Shown here piece after piece: positions 1 through 7,390 of a DNA stretch of 64,000 nt. A program made the position numbers and the translations under genes. The stretch comes from Prochlorococcus marinus CUG1417 (GTDB taxonomy: Bacteria > Cyanobacteriota > Cyanobacteriia > PCC-6307 > Cyanobiaceae). How positions within the stretch are numbered: the stretch's first letter is position 1; each line of letters starts with the position of its first letter. The stretch lies in assembly GCF_017695975.1 (NCBI RefSeq), contig NZ_JAAORN010000001.1:930001-994000 (forward strand), read 5' to 3'. Under the pieces are notes generated by a model. The model was not told where the DNA came from. It did no database searches and saw only the letters and a list, made by a program, of their open reading frames with translations.

Positions 1-443
1 ACGTCAATTATTTCATCGTTAACGGTTCTTTTTTTAGGTTTAATTGATTTCACCTCTGGCTCTATTGTTTCTGCTTTAACTTCATTTTCTTCTGCTTCCT
101 CTGCCTTTACTTCTGGCTCTATTGTTTCTGCTTTAACTTCACTTTCTTCTGCTTCCTCTGCCTTTACTTCTGGCTCTATTGTTTCTGCTTTAACTTCATT
201 TTCTTCTGCTTCCTCTGCCTTTACTTCTGACTCTACTTTTTCTTCTTTAACTTCACTTTCTTCTGCTTCCTCTGCTTTTACTTCTGAATTTGCTGAGCTT
301 TTATCTTCATCTTTACTTAAGAGGAACTTTAATAGTTTTTTGAATAATAAGAAACCTTTTTCAACTCTTTTTGGACCTAAAATTAAAAGCAAAATTACTA
401 ATATTATGAATATTTCAGGTGAATTTAAACCTAATAGTTTCAT
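1..443 (-). CDS. TatA/Hcf106-like membrane protein with Glu/Lys repeat tail (partial, 3' end outside window)
   Basis: The frame is open from an ATG at 443 to the window edge (147 codons visible). Residues 8-25 form one hydrophobic helix beginning SPEIFIILV and ending in LGPKR, followed by an amphipathic basic stretch (residues 26-43). This is the TatA/TatB/Hcf106 N-terminal plan, and the SPE and GPKR motifs match the ordinary TatA at 25974-26165 (IPE, GPKR). From residue 53 the chain turns into a 19-residue Glu/Lys repeat (four full copies plus a fragment), then a basic end (KPKKRTV). By family it would be a thylakoid or plasma-membrane component related to twin-arginine translocation. The long acidic repeat tail is unlike standard TatA. 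It may be a TatB-like or unrelated paralog. The C-terminus is not seen. Confidence 0.75.
   Translation of the reverse strand, partial: MKLLGLNSPEIFIILVILLLILGPKRVEKGFLLFKKLLKFLLSKDEDKSSANSEVKAEEAEESEVKEEKVESEVKAEEAEENEVKAETIEPEVKAEEAEESEVKAETIEPEVKAEEAEENEVKAETIEPEVKSIKPKKRTVNDEIID
48..287 (-). repeat. 57-bp tandem repeat inside the TatA-like gene
   Basis: Four consecutive 57-bp units (287-231, 230-174, 173-117, 116-60) plus a 12-bp fragment (59-48) encode a 19-aa unit of the form (S/P)EVKAEEAEE(S/N)EVKAETIE. The first copy is the most divergent (VKEEKVE at its end). Units 2 to 4 are almost identical at DNA level, which suggests recent expansion and likely copy-number variation between strains. 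Confidence 0.95.
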
Positions 444-490
444 AAAATTTCATATTCTATTTATATTTTAGTACATGCTAAAAATTTAAT

Positions 491-883
491 CTAATTATTC
501 TCAAAAGTTGGCAAATAGAGTTCCCTATTTGATGCAATTAAACCTTCTTCTTTAAAAAAAATCTCTAGGTCTTTTAGATCATTTATATCTACAAATTCAC
601 CACAATTATCTAATATATTATTATGGGTGAAGTTCCATAAATCAGCCAAATATTCGTCATCATCTGGAAATGCTACAAATTTCAAATAAGTATTATTCAA
701 CGCATATTCACTAGCAAAATCAGAATCTAAACCTTCCCTCTTAGCATCACAAAAAACTTTAGCAAATCTTTTGCCTACAGAAGTTTGAGCACTTGATAAA
801 TCTAAATTACCTTGCATAGCATTTACATTTATTGGTGCAATAAAAATAATTATTGGAAGGAAAATAGATACTAATATAAACAA
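491..883 (-). CDS. small secreted hypothetical protein
   Basis: A 130-aa protein with a hydrophobic N-terminus (FILVSIFLPIIIFIA) ending in VNAM, consistent with a signal peptide cleaved near residue 22. The mature part has two cysteines (FCDAKREG and DNCGEF) and is acidic. No family recognised. The start is uncertain: the frame has only a TTG at 883. Further upstream in the same frame lies ATG CTG AGT followed by TGA at 907-905, and the codons after that TGA would add a basic signal-peptide n-region (KRKFFL). Either TTG 883 is used or the original start has been cut off by a nonsense mutation. Confidence 0.6.
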   Translation of the reverse strand: MFILVSIFLPIIIFIAPINVNAMQGNLDLSSAQTSVGKRFAKVFCDAKREGLDSDFASEYALNNTYLKFVAFPDDDEYLADLWNFTHNNILDNCGEFVDINDLKDLEIFFKEEGLIASNRELYLPTFENN

Positions 884-1055
884 GAAAAATTTCCTTTTTA
901 AATTTCAACTCAGCATAAACTAGCAAAAAAAGTAATCAATTAGGCCTATTTTAGTAAAAGCACTTATTATAAATTAAGAAATAAATAGAAAACATAAAAT
1001 CAGCTCCATATCTAAATTTATAATAAAGAAAAAAATTAAATCAATTAAAAATTAT

Positions 1056-2063
1056 ATGTCTTCATATATAAGGCTAAAAGGAAGGGGAGTTAACAGGATA
1101 ATTACGAGTAAGGTAATGCTATCGCCATTAGCAGGAGTTACGGATAATATTTTTAGACGACTCGTACGTAAATGGGCTCCAAACTCTTTACTTTTTACAG
1201 AAATGATAAATGCCACAAGTCTTAAAAAAGGATATGGCACACAAAAAATCAATCAAATAGATTTAGAAGAAGGTCCAATTGGAGTACAAATATTTGATAA
1301 TAGGCCATATGCTGTTTCTGAAGCTGCGAAACAAGCTGAGGACTCTGGAGCTTTCTTAATCGATATAAATATGGGCTGTCCAGTAAAAAAAATCGCAAAG
1401 AAAGGTGGAGGCAGTGCCTTAATTAAAGACAGAAAACTTGCTATAGAATTAGTCAAAAATGTTGTAAAAGCTGTTAGTGTTCCAGTAACAGTAAAAACAA
1501 GACTCGGATGGGATAGTAAAGAAGAGAATATAGAGGATTTCTTATTTAAACTTCAAGATGCGGGAGCAACGATGATCACACTTCATGGAAGAACAAGAAA
1601 ACAGGGGTTTTCAGGCAAGTCAGATTGGGAAATGATCGGGAGACTTAAAAAGTTGTTGGAAATTCCAGTAATTGCTAATGGAGATATCAAAAATCCAGAT
1701 GACGCTCTTAATTGTTTAAAAAAAACAAATGCTGATGGTGTAATGATTGGACGAGGAATTTTAGGATCGCCATGGAAAATTGGAGAAATAGATTATGCTC
1801 TTAGAGAAAATAAAAATTTTAAAGAACCAAACACAGAAGAAAAACTATATTTAATTATTGAGCATCTTGATGAATTAATAAAAGAAAAAGGAGATCACGG
1901 ATTGCTTATTGCAAGAAAACATATCTCATGGACATGCAAAGACTTTAAAGGAGCATCAAATTTGAGAAATAACTTGGTTAGAGCTGTTGACAAAAATGAA
2001 GTTAAAAATTTAATAATTAAAATGATTAAAACTTTGAATAATGAAAAAAATAGATTAGCTTAA
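1056..2063 (+). CDS. dusB: tRNA-dihydrouridine synthase (DusB/NifR3 family)
   Basis: A 335-aa FMN enzyme that reduces uridine to dihydrouridine in tRNA D-loops. An eight-stranded TIM barrel begins at MLSPLAGVTD (21-30). The catalytic-cysteine motif NMGCPVKK is at 105-112 (Cys108). The barrel also shows VKTRLGW (147-152), HGRT (177-180), ANGD (207-210) and the phosphate-binding IGRG (231-234). Length is normal for the family. The ATG at 1056 gives a 20-residue leader before the barrel; the Met at residue 21 is an alternative start. The DUF2470 gene follows after 17 bp on the same strand, so the two are probably cotranscribed. Confidence 0.93.
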   Translation: MSSYIRLKGRGVNRIITSKVMLSPLAGVTDNIFRRLVRKWAPNSLLFTEMINATSLKKGYGTQKINQIDLEEGPIGVQIFDNRPYAVSEAAKQAEDSGAFLIDINMGCPVKKIAKKGGGSALIKDRKLAIELVKNVVKAVSVPVTVKTRLGWDSKEENIEDFLFKLQDAGATMITLHGRTRKQGFSGKSDWEMIGRLKKLLEIPVIANGDIKNPDDALNCLKKTNADGVMIGRGILGSPWKIGEIDYALRENKNFKEPNTEEKLYLIIEHLDELIKEKGDHGLLIARKHISWTCKDFKGASNLRNNLVRAVDKNEVKNLIIKMIKTLNNEKNRLA

Positions 2064-2080
2064 AAAAAAATATTCTTTAA

Positions 2081-2338
2081 ATGAAAATTATTAGTAAAGA
2101 AACAAGTAAAAGAGTTTGTAATCACATGAACAATGATCACATTGATTCAGTGCACAAATATCTTACCCATTATGCAAAGATATCAACATTTGAGAATGCC
2201 TTTATGGAAGAAATTAATAACAGTTATATAAAAATCAATTACGATGGCCAATCAGCAATTATCAATTTTAAAAATGAAATATCTGAAGAAGAAATTCATT
2301 CAACTTTAGTATCAATGATTAAAGACATTAAAGAATAA
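2081..2338 (+). CDS. DUF2470-domain protein
   Basis: An 85-aa protein with the DUF2470 signature CNHMNNDH at residues 13-20 (conserved HMNxDH) near the N-terminus. This domain occurs C-terminally in HugZ/PNPOx-like haem-handling flavin-fold proteins and also as a stand-alone protein in cyanobacteria. The exact role is unknown; an association with haem or FMN-fold partners is inference from the family. It follows dusB by 17 bp on the same strand. Confidence 0.8.
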   Translation: MKIISKETSKRVCNHMNNDHIDSVHKYLTHYAKISTFENAFMEEINNSYIKINYDGQSAIINFKNEISEEEIHSTLVSMIKDIKE

Positions 2339-2357
2339 AATAATTTATAAAAAAATT

Positions 2358-2522
2358 CTAATTTTTATTTTCATAGTAATCAGTTATCTTTTTACATTCT
2401 TCAAATGAAAGCATACTTAATCTAGATGTGGCTTTTATTTTTAAAATTGCACAAACAGCTAATAAATCAGCGCTATCAACAGTAAGTGCTTCAGAAAGTT
2501 CTAGGACCCTAAGACCTTTCAT
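2358..2522 (-). CDS. microprotein resembling the IF-2 N-terminal domain
   Basis: ATG at 2522, TAG at 2360-2358, 54 aa. The chain reads LRVLELSEALTVDSADLLAV, then an ILKIKATS segment and SMLSFEECKKI. This follows the bacterial IF2_N pattern (V-x-ELAxxLxxSxxxLLxxxxxLxIxxKSxxSxLSxEExxxI). IF2_N is normally part of IF-2 or other nucleic-acid-binding proteins. Here it stands alone. It is too short for most ORF callers, but has clean codon structure and a conserved-looking domain. Function unknown; RNA or DNA binding is inference from the fold. Confidence 0.65.
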   Translation of the reverse strand: MKGLRVLELSEALTVDSADLLAVCAILKIKATSRLSMLSFEECKKITDYYENKN

Positions 2523-2564
2523 TAGTATTAAAAAATCTTTTCTACATTATCAATAACCTTAAAA

Positions 2565-2801
2565 TCAATGGGCTGCATTTTTCCCTAAACCTGCAACGAA
2601 TGGAAAAGTTTGTTCATCACCAAATATATCTTCTACCGAAGAATTAGAAATATTAGTTTTTTTATTATCAGGCTTAACTTCTTCAATTTCATTAGAAATA
2701 TTATCTTTAATGTTATTTTCAATTTCTTTTGCTAATAAATTATTCGTATTAGAAAATATTGAAAAAACTAATACACATAAAAATAAAACAATTTTTTTCA
2801 T
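2565..2801 (-). CDS. small exported hypothetical protein
   Basis: 78 aa. MKKIVLFLCVLVFSIFSNTN followed by NLLAKE is a typical signal peptide with cleavage probably after LLA. The mature part is polar and Asn/Glu-rich, and ends in an aromatic/Gly tail (FPFVAGLGKNAAH). No domain recognised. It would be a small periplasmic or lumenal protein. It stands alone, with short gaps on both sides. Confidence 0.7.
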   Translation of the reverse strand: MKKIVLFLCVLVFSIFSNTNNLLAKEIENNIKDNISNEIEEVKPDNKKTNISNSSVEDIFGDEQTFPFVAGLGKNAAH

Positions 2802-2902
2802 AAAAAAAATTTATCTAATACTATTTTTATATGCCAATAGTGTTATTTAGAAAAACTAGATAATTTTAAAACAAATCTATATAAATCAAAATCAAAAAAT
2901 AT

Positions 2903-3139
2903 TCATCTTCCCAACTTATTTCTATTTTTAAATCTAATTAAAAAATAAAGACCTAGTAACAAAAGAATTGCCAAGGAGTACTGATTAAGAAAAACATAAA
3001 CCATATAGACGAGAAAGGGGAATAAGCACGCCCTCTTGAAATTTAACTTCTGTTCCTTTGACATATTTTTCCAATTTAAATATTCTTCCCATTGAAAAAT
3101 CTTCTTCATTTTTCTACTTTTATTTTTACGATTAAACAT
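2903..3139 (-). CDS. small basic membrane protein
   Basis: 78 aa. The first 35 residues are highly basic and contain EEYLNWKNMSKEQKLNFKRA. Two closely spaced hydrophobic segments follow (about 37-52 and 54-67), and the end is basic (RFKNRNKLGR). The likely topology is a helical hairpin or one long helix with cytoplasmic basic ends. An internal ATG at residue 11 (MKKIFQW) is an alternative start. Family not recognised. Confidence 0.65.
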   Translation of the reverse strand: MFNRKNKSRKMKKIFQWEEYLNWKNMSKEQKLNFKRACLFPFLVYMVYVFLNQYSLAILLLLGLYFLIRFKNRNKLGR

Positions 3140-3242
3140 AACTTTATAAATATAGTTTTGGTGATTCTTATGTTAATAAATAAAATTAATCTACAATATC
3201 AAAATATGTTTTTTTATTGAATTAAAATTTTCTAAATAAAAG

Positions 3243-3662
3243 ATGAACTCAAAACCAGTTTGGAAAATAGAAAAAATTGTTTTACCTCAACATGCAGATC
3301 ATGCAGGGGTAATGTGGCACGGTAAATATTTTAATTGGCTTGAAGAAAGCAGAATAAATGCACTTTCAGAAGTAGGTATAAGTTATTTCGAACTAACTAA
3401 AAATGGCTTAGATTTACCTTTAATCAATACTTCTATAAAATATAAATCTCCTTTATTTCTTGGTGAAAAAATAACAATCGAAAGCGAATTCAATATTGAT
3501 AAAAGTCCTAGGGTTAATGTAATTTCAAAATTTCATAACAAGAAAAATGAAATCTTAACGATTGCTGAAGTCAATTTAGTCTTAATAAATAAACTGAATT
3601 TTTCTATAATAAGAAAAAGACCAGATTTCCTATCGGAAGCCTTTAGTAAATTAAATGGTTGA
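3243..3662 (+). CDS. 4HBT-type hotdog acyl-CoA thioesterase
   Basis: 139 aa with the hotdog thioesterase signature QHADHAGVMWHGKYFNWLEE at residues 16-35. Asp19 and Gly22 match the catalytic D-x-x-G of the 4-hydroxybenzoyl-CoA thioesterase family. The long helix follows (SRINALSEVGI). By family it hydrolyses an acyl- or aryl-CoA. In cyanobacteria one relative is the DHNA-CoA thioesterase of phylloquinone synthesis, but the sequence does not fix the substrate. It is monocistronic or leads into the small genes at 3697 and 3935. Confidence 0.85.
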   Translation: MNSKPVWKIEKIVLPQHADHAGVMWHGKYFNWLEESRINALSEVGISYFELTKNGLDLPLINTSIKYKSPLFLGEKITIESEFNIDKSPRVNVISKFHNKKNEILTIAEVNLVLINKLNFSIIRKRPDFLSEAFSKLNG

Positions 3663-3696
3663 AATTATTATCCGCCAATTCAACGATTTATAAATT

Positions 3697-3894
3697 ATGA
3701 ATATATTTCAAGTTATTGATTCTTATCAATATGAAATGGAATCAAGATATCAAGAAAAATCAATGCTCACTAATCTTTTTACAGAGCACAAATTTATAGG
3801 ATGGTTAGGGTTGTTTATAGTATTTTTCTCTATCTTTGCAATTTTTGTTTTTCAATTTCTTGAGTGGGAAAGTAATGACAATAATAAAAGTTAA
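3697..3894 (+). CDS. single-TM small hypothetical protein
   Basis: 65 aa. A polar, acidic N-terminal half (MNIFQVIDSYQYEMESRYQE) is followed by one strong hydrophobic helix at about residues 33-55 and an acidic tail (EWESNDNNKS). It starts 34 bp after the thioesterase gene. No family recognised. The composition resembles picocyanobacterial small membrane proteins. Confidence 0.6.
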   Translation: MNIFQVIDSYQYEMESRYQEKSMLTNLFTEHKFIGWLGLFIVFFSIFAIFVFQFLEWESNDNNKS

Positions 3895-3934
3895 GAAGAT
3901 TTAATGCTTATAATTCAACTGAATGACTTAAAAA

Positions 3935-4186
3935 ATGGCTATCTACTTAAAAATAACTAACCCTACAGAGGTTGTAAAAAAAAAGACTTCAAAATGGCTT
4001 ACAGATATTACACCTGAAAGAATTGATAGAAAATTGGTCGAGGATGAAGTAATAAAAGGCATTATCGAGCAATTAACATTAGAAGGCATAAAAGGAGAAA
4101 TATCAGCAATTAATGGGTTTGAAGTAAATGAATCTTCAGTAATAACAAAAAATAATTTTGTTATTAGAAAAACAAAAACTTTTTAG
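3935..4186 (+). CDS. small soluble hypothetical protein
   Basis: 83 aa, mixed charge, no hydrophobic segment. It begins MAIYLKITNPTEVVKKKTSK and contains a run of predicted helix (RIDRKLVEDEVIKGIIEQL) and a strand-rich end. Neighbour spacing of 40 bp after the 3697 gene and 20 bp before the Mrr-type gene suggests a shared transcript. Function unknown. Confidence 0.6.
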   Translation: MAIYLKITNPTEVVKKKTSKWLTDITPERIDRKLVEDEVIKGIIEQLTLEGIKGEISAINGFEVNESSVITKNNFVIRKTKTF

Positions 4187-4206
4187 ATAGAAAATAAAAA
4201 TCTTTA

Positions 4207-5076
4207 ATGAAAAATTTTTTTATCTTAATTATTTTTATCATTTTTTTAATTTTTATAATTGTAAGAGATTATCAAATTAAGAAGAAAAAGTTAAAATTAA
4301 ACAATTCCTTAAATTCCAATTTCTTTATTCAATCAATTAATAAATTAATTGACGAGAACAAATACAATTTGTTAGAGGAGAGAATCAGATTGAGGGAGAT
4401 AGATGCTTACGGTAATGAGGATTATAAAAAATGGATTGGCAATCCACCTCTTGATGAAAAAGCCATTGAAAAAAATATATTTAATGGATCTAAGCGATTT
4501 AAAGAGGGTATACCATACTTCTTTGAAAAAGTAATTTTAAAAGAATTTGGAAGTACGGAATTATTTTTCGAAAAGTGGAGATCCTATTGTAATGAAAATC
4601 CTACTATTGATGATGAAATAATTGGATCTATTAGAAAGCTCGAGACTGAAGATTGGTTTGTTTTCATAGCAAGTCAAATTGAGAAATCATGCTTAAACCT
4701 AATAGAAAAAAACTACTCAAGTAAAAAAAAGGGAAACTACAAAAAAGGTATTAGATTTGAAAATCATTGTATGGAAATTCTCAAACAAAATGGCTGGGAA
4801 GTAAAAGAAACCCCTATTACAGGAGATCAAGGGGTTGACTTAATTGCCTCAATAAATGATTTGAGAATATGTATACAATGCAAAGATCATGAAAAAGCCA
4901 TTGGAAATAAAGCAGTTCAGGAAATTTCAGCTGGTAAATTATTTTGGAAAGGTACTCATGCGATAATAGTCTCAAAATCTGGCTTTACAAAGTCTGCTCA
5001 TCAACTAGCAAAATCAAATAAAGTGGAACTAATCAATGAATATCAATTAAAGGATTTGGAAAAGTTTATTTTTTAA
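4207..5076 (+). CDS. membrane-anchored Mrr_cat (PD-(D/E)xK) nuclease-like protein
   Basis: 289 aa. Residues 4-19 are an N-terminal hydrophobic anchor, followed by a Lys-rich stretch and a linker domain (about 35-170). The C-terminal Mrr catalytic-type domain starts at GIRFENHCME (181-190). It keeps the PD-(D/E)xK residues: Glu185, Asp211 in GDQGVDLIA, and Gln224-x-Lys226 in IQCKD, with AVQE at 236-239. Mrr-type domains cut modified or foreign DNA, or act in DNA maintenance; the anchor suggests action at the membrane. No methylase or specificity gene is nearby, so a classical restriction system is not supported. Confidence 0.82.
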   Translation: MKNFFILIIFIIFLIFIIVRDYQIKKKKLKLNNSLNSNFFIQSINKLIDENKYNLLEERIRLREIDAYGNEDYKKWIGNPPLDEKAIEKNIFNGSKRFKEGIPYFFEKVILKEFGSTELFFEKWRSYCNENPTIDDEIIGSIRKLETEDWFVFIASQIEKSCLNLIEKNYSSKKKGNYKKGIRFENHCMEILKQNGWEVKETPITGDQGVDLIASINDLRICIQCKDHEKAIGNKAVQEISAGKLFWKGTHAIIVSKSGFTKSAHQLAKSNKVELINEYQLKDLEKFIF

Positions 5077-5080
5077 ACGT

Positions 5081-5485
5081 TTATATCAATTGAGTTAAGC
5101 CCTCTTTGTAAAGCAAAAGTGTTGTAAAAATTCCTGAAGCCCACATTAAACCTCTAGCTGTGGGGATATTAAATATATATGCACCAATATATAAAAAACG
5201 AAAAATAGGATGAATCAATGCTGCAATTATTGCAATATTAGAGTCAGTTAAACTAATCAAACAAAGAAGACATGCGGGTGCATGTAGGGAAATACTTTCC
5301 CAACAATTTTGATGACACCAAACTGCTCTTTTTCCAAAAGAAGGTAATTCATCGAATAAAGCCCTTGGAGCAGACATATTTTCAACAGAATATCCCGCTT
5401 TAACTCTACCTATAGTTAATGGAATAATTGATAATAAAACAACACCAACTGATAGACAAAGGCTCCAGGCAAAAGCTACTTGCAT
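5081..5485 (-). CDS. MAPEG-family membrane protein
   Basis: 134 aa with four hydrophobic segments (about 4-25, 65-80, 82-98, 110-128). It has MAPEG features: a polar first loop containing NMSAPRALFDELP, then RAVWCHQNCWES, and the short conserved turn HPIFRFLYIGAYIFN. MAPEG members are glutathione or eicosanoid transferases, or relatives of unknown activity. The cyanobacterial members are mostly uncharacterised. It converges with the Mrr-type gene, 4 bp between stops. Confidence 0.8.
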   Translation of the reverse strand: MQVAFAWSLCLSVGVVLLSIIPLTIGRVKAGYSVENMSAPRALFDELPSFGKRAVWCHQNCWESISLHAPACLLCLISLTDSNIAIIAALIHPIFRFLYIGAYIFNIPTARGLMWASGIFTTLLLYKEGLTQLI

Positions 5486-5602
5486 ATGATTTAAATAATA
5501 TTATTAGCTTAATAATTGAAGCTCGTTATCGTGATAAGTGAAAAATCATTACCATAGATAAAACTTTGCAAAAAATGCTGTAATTTATAAAAAAAATCAT
5601 TT

Positions 5603-5728
5603 ATGGATATTTCAAAGATAATTTTAATTTTTGGCATAAGTTTACTAATATATTCTGCTTTTCTGTTTTTAGGATTTTTTCTTAAGAATAAAAATCTAAA
5701 GGCACAGAATCTAAAAAAAGAAGAATAG
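5603..5728 (+). CDS. 41-aa single-TM microprotein
   Basis: ATG at 5603, TAG at 5726-5728. The protein is MDISKIILIFGISLLIYSAF with an LFLGFFLKNK continuation and a charged tail ending NLKKEE. One N-terminal transmembrane helix with a basic cytoplasmic end. This plus-strand reading frame is a better gene candidate than the overlapping minus-strand frame, which lacks any domain logic. Function unknown. Confidence 0.55.
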   Translation: MDISKIILIFGISLLIYSAFLFLGFFLKNKNLKAQNLKKEE

Positions 5729-5859
5729 ATTATTAATGCCACGAAAAATTACTATTTTCTCAATATTTTTATATTTTTTTGAATATATTTAATGGAAATA
5801 AATTTTGATCCAAATAATAATAAGGGATATTTGAAATTAAATAAGACAGTTGCTGGTAT

Positions 5860-6153
5860 ATGAAAAAATTTTATAAATTTCTTAAAAGTTTTCTATTTAT
5901 ATCACTATGGCTTATTTTATCCTCATTTTTAACCCAATATTGGAATACCTTTCATTGGGAACATATTTACTTAAACTTCAGAATTATATTTGATAAAGAA
6001 TTTTGGTTTGTTGTAGAAAAAATTCTTTTAGGATTTGATATTGGTTACTGGTTAGAAGAAGCACTAAAATTCTTAAGTTATGAAATACCTAAAGAATCAT
6101 TTAAATATTTACCAATTTATTTCGTATTAAAGTCTATTTGGATAAAGAATTAA
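5860..6153 (+). CDS. small membrane-associated hypothetical protein
   Basis: 97 aa, aromatic-rich. It has a basic N-terminus (MKKFYKFLKSF) and a hydrophobic helix at about 12-27, then amphipathic aromatic segments (YWNTFHWEHIYLNF, GYWLEEALKFL). No family recognised. The ATG overlaps the stop of a 23-codon frame (5792-5863, ATGA), so translational coupling to a leader peptide is possible. The role is unknown. Confidence 0.6.
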   Translation: MKKFYKFLKSFLFISLWLILSSFLTQYWNTFHWEHIYLNFRIIFDKEFWFVVEKILLGFDIGYWLEEALKFLSYEIPKESFKYLPIYFVLKSIWIKN

Positions 6154-6162
6154 TTTCTATTT

Positions 6163-6705
6163 TTAATAGATTTTAATAAATTCCTTGAAATTCTTGAATA
6201 AAGTCGGTGAATTTATTTTTCTTAAAACGAACAAAGTTCCTTTATCACCCCTACAGATTCTAAGCTTATTGCTTAAATAAGTTATCTCTAACCACCCTAA
6301 TTGTTCATTATTTATTTCTTTCATAGCCTTAATATTTTTTTTTCCAAATTTAGGACCAATAACACCAGCATGTGTAAATTTGACCCCAATTTTTTTTTCA
6401 TTAATGTAATTAAGTCTTATTAAAATACCAGTACCAATAATTGATTTTATTCCTCTAGGTTTAAGTAGATTAAGACCATTTAAATTTAAGGGATCAAGAA
6501 TTTGAAGATTATCAATAAGAGGAGAATATTTTAAAAAAGGACTATTAGAACTACTCCACCTAAGCTCCCAAACACCCTGCAAATCATTTCTATCTTTGCT
6601 AAAGGAAAAATTATGATCAATTTCAAGTTGTTCGGCAATATTACGTATACCCTCTGAATTTGGAGATTTAAGAAGTAAATTTAATAAATCATTTTCGGTT
6701 TCCAT
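6163..6705 (-). CDS. PAP/fibrillin (plastoglobulin) family protein
   Basis: 180 aa. The PAP_fibrillin pattern is visible: LQGVWELRWSSSNSPFLKYS (residues 42-61) gives the lead strand, with a lipocalin-like beta-rich body after it (GTGILIRLNYI, LGWLEITYLS) and a terminal strand pair with RICRGDKGTLFVLRK. In plants and cyanobacteria fibrillins bind lipids of thylakoids and plastoglobules and affect photoprotection. Which member this is cannot be told. A second, longer family member lies at 9135-9884. Confidence 0.8.
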   Translation of the reverse strand: METENDLLNLLLKSPNSEGIRNIAEQLEIDHNFSFSKDRNDLQGVWELRWSSSNSPFLKYSPLIDNLQILDPLNLNGLNLLKPRGIKSIIGTGILIRLNYINEKKIGVKFTHAGVIGPKFGKKNIKAMKEINNEQLGWLEITYLSNKLRICRGDKGTLFVLRKINSPTLFKNFKEFIKIY

Positions 6706-6724
6706 TTAATAAACACTGGGGTAT

Positions 6725-7069
6725 ATGGCTAAGGATAAATACTTACCTCCATGTGCTATATTCTACCCAGAATATGTTGATTTGATGACAAAGAGCTATT
6801 GGCTTAAGAAAATTTCAATTCCAAATGCTGATTTATTTCTGGAATATATAAGGACAGTATTGCCTTGGATTAAATCTGTGGGAGGAGTAATAGTAAAAAG
6901 AGATTTAATACAAGAATCAACCTCAAATGAATGGGATGGAGGGCAGCTTGGATTAGTAATTGAATTCGAATCAAAATTTGCTGCTAAAAAAGCATTTTAT
7001 TCTGAAGTATTTCAAAAATATCTGCAGTCTAGAGATTTAATGGAACTAGTTACTATAAGTACTCTTTAA
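6725..7069 (+). CDS. DUF1330-like small protein
   Basis: 114 aa, no signal peptide. It shows a dimeric alpha/beta ferredoxin-like pattern. KKISIPNADLFLEYIRTVLP gives the first strand-helix, VGGVIVKRD the second strand, LGLVIEFESKFAAKKAFYS the third strand and helix, and YLQSRDL the end. This matches the DUF1330 family plan (EFPS.E.A..WY..PEYQ). Activity unknown. Divergent from the PAP/fibrillin gene with 19 bp between starts, so their promoters overlap. Confidence 0.55.
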   Translation: MAKDKYLPPCAIFYPEYVDLMTKSYWLKKISIPNADLFLEYIRTVLPWIKSVGGVIVKRDLIQESTSNEWDGGQLGLVIEFESKFAAKKAFYSEVFQKYLQSRDLMELVTISTL

Positions 7070-7206
7070 AAAAATCAACCAATATCAACCTCACACAAAC
7101 AACTTATAAGTATTTATTACTATTAAATTATTTATGTAATATTTATAACTTCACCAGCAATAGCATATTTTGCAAAATTTAATTGTAAAAGTAATTCGTT
7201 AATCAA

Positions 7207-7386
7207 ATGAACTATTCAACAGAAAAAGATGATTATTTGATGACAACTCCATATACAAAGAAAATTCAGCAAAAATTTGAAAAGGTTAAATCATTTTTAG
7301 AGCAAAATGGATTTAATCCTTCATCAGAGAGCTTAATGCAAGATATAGTTAGCTCAGAAGAATATATTGCTAAAAATGGCTTATAA
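7207..7386 (+). CDS. 59-aa soluble hypothetical protein
   Basis: ATG at 7207, TAA at 7384-7386. The product begins MNYSTEKDDYLMTTPYTKKI and continues with an amphipathic helix (QKFEKVKSFLEQNG). It ends in SEEYIAKNGL. No membrane segment, no cysteines. Its stop lies 4 bp from the stop of the convergent Psb34-like gene. Function not recognised. Confidence 0.6.
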   Translation: MNYSTEKDDYLMTTPYTKKIQQKFEKVKSFLEQNGFNPSSESLMQDIVSSEEYIAKNGL

Positions 7387-7390
7387 AATA

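Noticed and set aside
48-287. Regular 57-bp repeat array at the window start
   Set aside because: Units are contiguous without spacers and stay in frame as 19-aa coding repeats, so it is not a CRISPR or intergenic repeat.
5509-5742. 77-codon minus-strand frame
   Set aside because: Lies opposite the 41-aa plus-strand membrane microprotein, which has better start and topology.
5792-5863. 23-codon frame overlapping the 5860 gene by ATGA
   Set aside because: Could be a coupling leader, but too short and without conserved features to call as a gene.
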